From: Opitutaceae bacterium
Lineage (GTDB): Bacteria > Verrucomicrobiota > Verrucomicrobiia > Opitutales > Opitutaceae
DNA: 64,000 nt
Direction of reading: 5' to 3'
Assembly: GCA_041395105.1 (NCBI GenBank)
Contig: JAWLBB010000001.1
Coordinates: forward strand, 1,577,501-1,641,500
The notes below the pieces were generated by a model, which did not search any database, was not told the DNA's origin, and saw nothing but the letters and a program-made list of their open reading frames with translations. This document shows positions 54,066-62,500 of this stretch, piece after piece. Position numbers and translations under genes: made by a program. The stretch's first letter is position 1; each line of letters opens with the position of its first letter.

Positions 54066-55871
54066 ATGAAATCCACGCACCATTGCGCTCAGCTCAGGAG
54101 CAGCGATATCGGCTCCCAGGCCACCTTGACCGGTTGGGTCGACACTGTCCGCGACCACGGCGGCATCATCTTCATGGACCTGCGTGACCGCGAGGGCGTC
54201 ACCCAGATCATGGTGGATCCGCATGTCAATTCGGCCCTGGCCGACCAGGTGGCCCATCTCAAGACGGAATCGGTGGTCGCCGTTCGTGGCCAGGTCATCG
54301 CCCGACCGGCCGACACCCTGAACCCGAACCTTGACACCGGTGATGTCGAAGTGGAGGCCACTGCGCTGGAGATTTTCAATCTGTCCGACACGCCTCCGTT
54401 CCCGATTGACGACGAAGCGGGTGACCGGGTGAACGAAGAGACCCGTCTTGCCTACCGTTACCTCGATCTGCGGCGTCCCAAGATGCGCCGGATGCTCCGA
54501 CTCCGACACAAAGCCAACCGGACGATCCGGGATTACTTCGATGACAACGACTTCACCGAGGTCGAGACCCCGCTGCTCTTCAAGAGCACCCCGGAAGGCG
54601 CGCGTGAATTCCTCGTGCCCAGCCGGACCAATCCCGGTCAGTTCTACGCCCTCGTCCAGTCCCCCCAGCAGTTCAAGCAGATTCTCATGGTGGCCGGAGT
54701 CGAGCGCTACTACCAGATCGCCCGTTGCTTCCGCGACGAGGACCTGCGGGCCGACCGCCAGCCGGAATTCACCCAGTTGGACATCGAAGTCTCCTTTATC
54801 GACCGCGAGGGCATGTACGCCCTGATGGAGGGTCTGTGCCAAAAGATCTGGAAGGATGTGCTCGGAGTGGAGATCCCGAAGACTTTCCCGCGGATGACCT
54901 TTGCCGACGCCATGAACCGTTTCGGGGTGGACAAGCCGGACACCCGCTTCGGGATGGAACTCGAGGATTTCACCGAGACCTTCCGTCACTCGGGGTTCAA
55001 GGTCTTTGAGTCGACCATTGCCGCCGGCGGCGTGGTCAAGGCGATGAAGGGTGAGGGCCTGGCCGATGTCACCCAGGGCGAACTCAACAGCCTGACCGAA
55101 GCAGCCAAGGCGATGGGGGCGAAGGGTCTGGCCTTCATCAAGGTGGAGGGCGGCGAGTGGAAATCACCCATCGTCAAATTCTTCACCGATGAGGAGAAGG
55201 CGGAACTGACCCGGCGTCTGGAAATCGGGGAAGGGGACATCATCTTCTTCGCGGCGGCGCCCTGGGAAAAGGCCTGCGGCATTCTCGGACGCATCCGGCT
55301 GGAGTGTGCGGAGTTTCTGAAGAAGCGGGGCAAGCTGGAGATCCCGGCCGATCGCTACGATTTTCTCTGGGTGGTCGATTTCCCGCTGATGTCGTTTGAC
55401 GACGACCAGAACCGCTTTGTCGCCACCCACCACCCCTTCACCTCTCCCGTGCCCGAGGATATCGCGAAGCTGGACAGCGACCCCAAGGCGGTCCGCGGCC
55501 AGCATTACGACCTTGTCCTGAATGGCGTCGAACTCGGCGGCGGCAGCATCCGTATCCACCAGCCGGATCTGCAGAAGAAGGTTTTCGAAGATGTCCTGAA
55601 GATCCCCCCGGCCCTGGTCGAGGAGCGCTTCGGCTATATGCTGCGGGCCTTCCGCTACGGGGCGCCCCCGCATGGCGGGATTGCCCTCGGGCTGGATCGC
55701 CTGGTTTCCATCCTGAGCGGAGTGACCAGCATCCGCGATGTCATCGCCTTCCCCAAGACCCAGAAGGGCCAGTGCCTCATGTCCCAGAGCCCGACCCCGG
55801 TGACCGACCGCCAGTTGCGCGATCTCCACATCGCGACCCTGAGCGAGAAGACGACCGAAAACAAACCATAG
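54066..55871 (+). CDS. aspS: Aspartyl-tRNA synthetase
   Basis: From ATG 54066 the product is 601 residues. It has an N-terminal OB anticodon-binding domain (ATLTGWVDTVRDHGGIIFMDL), class II motifs 2 and 3 (RYYQIARCFRDEDLRADRQPEF and GIALGLDRLVSIL), and a GAD insertion domain between them, at about 300-410. It charges tRNA-Asp. Some GAD-type enzymes also mischarge tRNA-Asn for later amidation; sequence alone cannot settle that here. A hairpin at 55994-56023 probably ends the transcript. Confidence 0.97.
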   Translation: MKSTHHCAQLRSSDIGSQATLTGWVDTVRDHGGIIFMDLRDREGVTQIMVDPHVNSALADQVAHLKTESVVAVRGQVIARPADTLNPNLDTGDVEVEATALEIFNLSDTPPFPIDDEAGDRVNEETRLAYRYLDLRRPKMRRMLRLRHKANRTIRDYFDDNDFTEVETPLLFKSTPEGAREFLVPSRTNPGQFYALVQSPQQFKQILMVAGVERYYQIARCFRDEDLRADRQPEFTQLDIEVSFIDREGMYALMEGLCQKIWKDVLGVEIPKTFPRMTFADAMNRFGVDKPDTRFGMELEDFTETFRHSGFKVFESTIAAGGVVKAMKGEGLADVTQGELNSLTEAAKAMGAKGLAFIKVEGGEWKSPIVKFFTDEEKAELTRRLEIGEGDIIFFAAAPWEKACGILGRIRLECAEFLKKRGKLEIPADRYDFLWVVDFPLMSFDDDQNRFVATHHPFTSPVPEDIAKLDSDPKAVRGQHYDLVLNGVELGGGSIRIHQPDLQKKVFEDVLKIPPALVEERFGYMLRAFRYGAPPHGGIALGLDRLVSILSGVTSIRDVIAFPKTQKGQCLMSQSPTPVTDRQLRDLHIATLSEKTTENKP

Positions 55872-55993
55872 CCTGGACGGATACGCTTCTCGGGAATGCA
55901 TCTGGCGTCTCAGTTGCGCTTCCCGGCATCGTCGCAATGGCCCCGGACAGGTCGACGGCGCGTCCGGCAGTCACGTCCCACCGTCTTCCTTGA

Positions 55994-56023
55994 AAACCAA
56001 CCGTAGTGAACTACGGTTGGTTT
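55994..56023 (+). terminator. Perfect hairpin after aspS
   Basis: AAACCAACCGTAG (55994-56006) pairs perfectly with CTACGGTTGGTTT (56011-56023) around a four-base TGAA loop, about 120 bases beyond the aspS stop. The sequence after it, GATTTGT, is only weakly T-rich. It is the best candidate transcription terminator for aspS. Confidence 0.6.
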
Positions 56024-56025
56024 GA

Positions 56026-56048
56026 TTTGTAACATAATACGTTACAAA
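56026..56048. promoter_or_regulatory. Palindrome TTTGTAAC-N7-GTTACAAA
   Basis: A perfect 8-bp dyad with a 7-base AT-rich spacer lies directly behind the aspS hairpin. Its size and symmetry fit a dimeric regulator operator, yet no gene start lies close on either side, so it may be a second terminator stem or a leftover of a lost gene. Confidence 0.4.
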
Positions 56049-56125
56049 CGGTCCGGATTAACCGGGACAGTTCGACGGCGCCCTCCCGCTGAGCCGGGTC
56101 GGTTACGGGGGTCGGTCGGTCACGG

Positions 56126-56230
56126 GTCCAAGTTTCCTTGATTCTGTGTGGCCTAAAATCCGTTTCGCTTCTCTTCGCTTCCTTGCCGCAGGACGTCTTG
56201 TGAGTAATCCAAAATCAAGGAAACTTGGAC
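56126..56230. repeat. 105-bp interval bounded by perfect 18-bp inverted repeats
   Basis: GTCCAAGTTTCCTTGATT at 56126-56143 is exactly inverted at 56213-56230, with 69 bases between. The right arm abuts the broken end of the transposase fragment, suggesting insertion or deletion at that point. It may be a small mobile element or a remnant of one. Confidence 0.55.
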
Positions 56231-56234
56231 TGAC

Positions 56235-56339
56235 CCGATTCAGCCCTCGGCACAACTCGCTCAGCGTGAAGCGACTCGTCCGAGCCAGAGTCACGAACTC
56301 CAGTTTCTCGTCCATCGGTTTGACTTTCTTCCAGGGCAT
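56235..56339 (-). pseudogene. N-terminal fragment of an IS481-like transposase
   Basis: The minus-strand frame begins MPWKKVKPMDEKLEFVTLAR, which matches the start of IS481/IS3-group integrase-type transposases (MPWK...MDE.L.FV). It continues with TLSELCRGLN, the first helix-turn-helix segment. After about 35 residues similarity is lost and the frame runs into the 18-bp inverted repeat. The DDE catalytic part is absent, so the copy is dead. Confidence 0.6.
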
Positions 56340-56579
56340 AACGCCCTAATCGAAGGGTTACCGATCTGTTACCGATCTCTCCGGTTCGAACCTCCTGAAG
56401 ACACTGCGTATGGACGGACGTCAGCAGGGTCCCTTTAGGATTCAGGCTGAACTCGCCCAGCAGGCGGATATGGAGATGGGCAGGGTCGTAACGAGACCAG
56501 TCTGCCGATCAAAGAGCCACTGTCAGTAGCCGAACTTGCGTTGTCTTGATGATGGGTTTCCATACCATCCTGGTCCCCT

Positions 56580-59500
56580 CTACTCGGATACCGAGGGTTG
56601 GGTTGGTTCTGCAAAAAGGCACAGAAAGATGGCCGTGTTATCGATGCGGGGTATGCGTGCCTCCACGATCTCCCAATGCCCGCTGGCGTTGGGAGTCAGC
56701 GTTTCCTCGATTCCCGTGGTACTCCAGTTGATGAGGTCGACGGATGCCAGAGCACGGACCGAGTAGTCGCTGACGTGACGGCGTCGTAGGTAGGCTATCC
56801 GGACGTAGTCGCGATCGGAGGCCGCTATTATGGACCCAGCAGTTCCGGGGTCCGTCGGGTCTCCAAGCAGAAGAAACTCAGCCAGGTTTGAAGCCCCGTC
56901 TCCGTCCATGTCGGCGTCAGGGCCGGATATCGCTGGGTCAAGCTGTTCATCGGGAGAGAAGACCAATTCCCGGTAGAGATTGAACGTCTGGTGGAAGACG
57001 GCAGTTAGGCTCCGATCCAGGTCCATGGTCTCTTCGATTTCGGAATCGGTACCATCGTGGTCACCCGTCCAACCAACGAACGCCCAGCCCTCTGCCGGGT
57101 GTGCCGTGATCGTGACAGTTTCGCCGGGTCGAAAAATACCCTTGTCGGGCGAGAGCGAGATCGATCCGCTCCCGCGGCGGTAGGTGCTCAATCGATATCC
57201 GCGTTCAAACCGGGCCGTGACCGAACGGTCGCGGTCCATGGCTACGGTGATCGTGTCACTGCCGCCGGTTGATTCCTCCACCCAACCAACGAACGTGTTG
57301 CCCGGATCCGGCACGGCGGTGAGGAGTATAGAGGTTCCGTCCCGATATCGTGGACCTGGCTCGCTGGTCCGGATCGCCCCATTGCCCTCAACCTTGAGAT
57401 CCAGGGCCCAGGCGACCAGCCTCAGTGGTGTGTCCCGGGTGAACGCATAGTTGTTGGACTCGCAGACCTCATGGATCTCTTCAAGTGCGTCGATTTGGAT
57501 GCCGATGTAGAATGGTCCCGGCTGAATGGACCCCGGCAGGATGCCGGAAACCGAGATCGTTGCAGTCGAACCAGGGGGCACTGCAGAAAGATCGATAGTG
57601 GTGATCGCCTCAAATCGTGGAGCGTCCCCTCGCCAGACGGGTTCGCGGGCGAGCAGGAAGTCGACTGCGGCATCCTGATTCAGAGTATAGGGTGAGTTGT
57701 TGGTGAGATCGAACTTGACCTGAAGCCTGTCGCCTGGACCGAGTGTCTCGTTCTCTACTTCGAATCGGGTAATGGCGATGTCCTCGCCGCGCGCAAAACC
57801 GAGGTCGCGGAACCAGCGCCCCCGGACGTAGTGCCTCTGAGCGGCTTCCTCCATTCCGAACGGAACGTCCAGGTCAATTCGGCTCCAGGTGAGACCGAGG
57901 TCCTCTGTGGTCCAGGCATCGCCGGACAGGACGGCCATGGGATTGAGATCGGTAGCCACCACTTTTCCTGCGAAGGCCCCGCCCGTGTCCGTCCGCATGG
58001 CCGGGGTCCATGTCTCGCCGTTGTGGCTTACGATGAGGACGCCATTCTGGTCGGAGTAGGAGAAGAAACGGCCCGAGTTTCCTTGTCCGATCAATCGCTC
58101 CGGATGTGTCCTGTCGATCTCGCGCCAGGTCATTCCATCGTCTGTCAGCCATGCCTGGCTCGAGCCGGCCATTATGATCCGGTTCCCATCGCAAACGGCC
58201 GGCCGTTCGTTCGGCGCATTGGGATGGTGTGTCCAGTTGATGCCATCTGCTGATGTGAACGTCCCGATTGCTCGAAGCGAGCTTGATCCAGCCACGAACA
58301 ATCGTGCCTCTTCAAGATAATACACCCAGGATAGCTCACGAGAGAAGGGGTGGCTGGCTGGGAGACCGGGTTGGTATTCCACTACTGTGCCTGTCACCCA
58401 ATCCATTCCGTTGATCGAGGTGGCATATTGATGAGCGTCTCCAACTGCAACGAACCGGGTGGGCGAGGCAGCCATGGCTCGGACCGCGAACCCAATACCA
58501 ACTTCCCGGCTTCGCCATTCCGCCGGTTGGGTATTCACAATCGATCGATTGGTGGTGCCCGTCTGAACCACGTCATTGGACAACGCGACCAAAGTATCTG
58601 CGTTCCAGGCCATTGCGGCCGTGGCGGTGCTGGTCGTTCCCAGTATCTCGGCCGAAACCGGGTCTCTATAGATTCGCAACAGGTTATGTGTGCCGGGGAT
58701 ATCGACGTATGTTCCAAAGTCCTCTCGTGGCCCTGTTTCCATCCATTGAAGAACCTCGGGTCGGGCAAGGGGAGCGAACGACCATCTTCCGGGTCCGTCC
58801 GAGATTAGGATAAGCTCTTTTTCCAGAAGGTAGGTCACAGATTCATCCAGTTCGATCGCTTTCGGCGAGAGGTCTGGCTTGACCTCTGTCCAAGTCACGC
58901 CGTCGACAGATTCATACCTCCGGGAACCATGGGTTTGGCCCCAGTCGGCCCAGAGGAAAGCACGATCACCGCTGTGGCGAACTTCCTGCCATTCCAGATA
59001 GGTGAACGTGCCTGGAGGACCTTCGACCTGGGGCGTCACCGGAAGAGGATTGGCAGTCCACGCGGTCAGGTCGGACGATACGTAGCAGTACCCGCTCCTG
59101 GAGAACAGGCAGATCCGGTCGCCTACCTCTGCCATGGCAAGCAGGTCGGAGAAGCGTGAATCCGAGTGAGGAGCGAAATCCAGCCCATCCTCGGACACGT
59201 ACAATCTGTCGGTCAGAAGAAGGTTCCACGATCTGAAATCGATCACCTGGATGGCTGAACTCAAAGCAGGAGCGGCTCGATTCCAGGTTACGCCATCGTC
59301 AGTTGCATAGACGTAGCCGTCCTTGCCCTTGCCCAGTATTGAACGCCCCGTAGCCCGGATCTCATAGAACTCTGTTGTCGCCTCCTCCCAATCAATGCCG
59401 TTGTGACAGAAGTAGACCGCTCCTGAATAGTTCCGGGCAGCTAAGAGGTCTCCGCCGGCGACAACGTCCGATATCATTGTACCCGCCGAAGGGGTACGCA

Positions 59501-62500
59501 TGCGTTGCCAGGCCTCGGAAGGCCTCCGACGCACTATTGAGCCGTCGGGTTGCCCGCGGTATTCAAACCCTTTGAAGAACGCAGCCGGACCAAATCGCAC
59601 GTCGGGGTCCCAGAGAGCGTCGGGCTGTGGTGCCTGAACTTCGAACACAAATGCACTCGACGCCTGCAGACCACTTTGATTGATCGCCCGAATGACAGCT
59701 TGCCTGTTTCCTGGTTTTTCCGAGCGCAGGGAGAACGAGTACGCACCTTCTTCGATTGGGTGAATCGAAACATCTACGCCGTCCAGTTCGACGTCGACGG
59801 AAACGGCTTCTCCACCCGGGTCGAAGCCTTCGACACTGTATTCCACGGGATCGTATGGATGGATCAGGCTCAACAGGCTGGTCCTTTTGTAGCTGATCTC
59901 GGGAGAATGAGTGGACTTGGGGGTCAAACGGTACAGACGTCCGTTCGTGTCGCCGGCCAGGAACACGCCGGATCCAAATGCCACCTCGGTCAGAGTGCGA
60001 TCAGGCCCACCGGGATCAATGCGTGACCAGTTTGCCCGATCAACCGAAACCATCGCGCATCGCTCTCCGACCGCCACAAATCGCCCATCGCCAAATGCTA
60101 TGTCAAAAAGCTGGCAGTCGTGTTCGGTATCGATTGGAGTCCACGATACCGCGTCGGTTGATTCCAACAGCGCTCCGGATTCGGTGGTCACCATGAAACG
60201 ACTTTGTCCATGGCAGATGCCGGTCAGGGGGCCGGAGTGACCGCTGGCATTCACGGACCAGTCATCGGGCGACACACCGACCAGCACATCACCGGTATCG
60301 GACACCGCGACGAATCGTTCCGCAGCATACATGAAACGCGTCCAGTTCCTGGAAACGGGTAGATCGATACGGGTCCATGTCTGACCCGTCTCGGTTGTCT
60401 GGACAGAACCGGATTCGAGGCGAACATGGCGCCCGTGACCAAAAGCCATCAATGGCTCTCCTCCCGTCACACTGTGCCCCTCAAGCGGGAATCTCAGCAG
60501 TAGATCCGGGTGTCGTGCAATGTTGAATTCCGTGACAAACAACCGATTGCCGAACGACAGCGTCGTTCCGCGGCCGATGTTGGCTTGGTGCCAACCGAGT
60601 CCGTTCCCGGACATGTAGGCGCTGTGAAGTTGAGTTCCTCCGATGGCCACGAACTCATTGTCGATGAACTCAAGGTAGTCCAGAGTGTCCAGAAAAGTGA
60701 TGGGATTCAGGCTCGGATAGGTAAAGGGATCCAAGGACTCGATCCTCTGAATCGAGCCGTCGGACCGATTCACGAACCAATTGCCCGCCCGATGCGTGGC
60801 TGCGCGGAACCACGGAAACGGATTTGGTCCGAGGGACTTCCAGTTTACCAGGTCGGCGCTTGTCTCAAGGGTGTTGTCGTAAATTGCCAGATACTTGCTG
60901 GCGCCATAGGCAATAGTCGGAGTCCACTTGTCCTTGTCCACAAGTGCCCAGTCGGTTCCGTTCAGGGTGCGTAGGGCAACGGGGAGGGTGGGGATGAGGA
61001 CAAGGCCGGTCTCCGTTTCGAAGAACTGCAGCGATGTCTCGATGAACATGCCTCCCCGTGACACGAGAGATTGCTCTTCCCATTCAACACCGTCTTCGGA
61101 TGTAAAGGCGACTACTTCTCCCTCCATGCCGTCAAGGAGGGTCATCGCCGCAATGAACCGGTCTGCAAAAAACGTGACCGCGACTGAACTGGGCGTCTTC
61201 GAACTGGCTCTGCTCTCCGTCCAACTGCCGGCAGTCGCGGAAACGTGGATCGAACCGGTCTGTGCAACGGCCACGAATACGCCCGCACCATGTGCAATCT
61301 GGGAGAACAGGGTGTTGGGTGTTTCGTGCTCCGTCCACGAAAAGCCGTCGGTCGATTCGAACAAGATACCTGATCGGGAACTGATCACGTAGCGACCGGT
61401 TCCTCCTGCGGTTGACACGAGCGGCACCTTCATGCCGACCGACCTGGTCTCCCATGCGTCGCCACCTTGCCAGACGTGGAAAAGACCCTCGTCGTCCAGC
61501 GCAACGAGTTCTCCGTCCATGTCGTCGAAAATGACCGTCCCAAGAGTCTTGGGTCCCGACGCCACCGGGATCCATGCTTCCGGTCTCTCTGCTGTCACTT
61601 GGACGTGCGCGGTCCGGCTTGTCGCGGATCCGTGGGGATTTGTGGCTACGACGTGATAGGCTCCGCTGTCGACCGCCTGTGCATTCTGGATAATCAGGGT
61701 CGGTCCATTCTCTCCGTCCAATGGCTCCAGGTTGGCGTACCATTGGTAGGAGAGAGCTCCCTCACCGCTGATGGCAACGGACAGGACCAGTCGATCTCCG
61801 ATTGCGACCCGGGTATCCTGCGGGTGCCGCGTGAACTGCGGCCAGGCTCCCAGGACGACGACCTCGGCTTCGCGACTGGTCACGGATCCCGACGCGTTCG
61901 AAGCGGTCACCTTCCAGATCCCGGCGTCGGACTCACGTGCGGATGAATTGCCGATGATGTTCGAGCTCAGCCCGACTACCGGTTCGCCGTTGTGATACCA
62001 TTGGTAGTCGATCGGCTGCATGCCGGACACAATCACGGAAAGGTCATAGTGCTCGCCTGCGGTGACTTGAATGTCCTTGGGTTGTCGTGTGATTGCAGGT
62101 GGATCGGCATAGCGACCGGTCAGGTGAAACGGACCTGGATTGCCTCGAGCCGTGTCGATCGCGATCTTGTAGGCCGTGCCGGCGGTTGCCTGGAAGCTGA
62201 CTTCGCTTGAGGTTTGGCCCGAGTCGTTGTCGTTTGCAACGATCTGGGTAAGGTTGCCCGGGTCGCTACCGGTGTAAACAGCGAGCACGGTGTCGGTTCC
62301 GCTCCCGACGGTATCAAGGTAGTAGGGTCCGCTTCGGGGAGCTATCCATTCCCACCAAACCGAATGCCCGGTCCCCACACCGTGGTGGACGGGTTCTCCC
62401 TTTTCATGGGTTGCGCCTTCGTTGGATCCGATCCTCCAGAATGACGCATCGGCGGCTTTGAAGGCGGCAGACAGGTCGTCATTGGCCGGGCGGCGAACAA

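Larger units (their letters stand above)
55872..56579. other. Intergenic region with hairpins and an IS remnant
   Basis: The 708 bases between aspS and the giant subtilase hold no intact gene. They contain two adjacent hairpins (55994-56023 and 56026-56048), an 18-bp inverted repeat (56126-56143 with 56213-56230), a transposase fragment at 56235-56339 and a tandem 11-mer GTTACCGATCT (56357-56378). The interval 56400-56579 has nothing recognisable. Confidence 0.7.

Noticed and set aside
56383..56392. GGTTCGAACC resembling a tRNA T-arm
   Set aside because: Neither a matching T-stem nor an acceptor or anticodon arm could be drawn around it.
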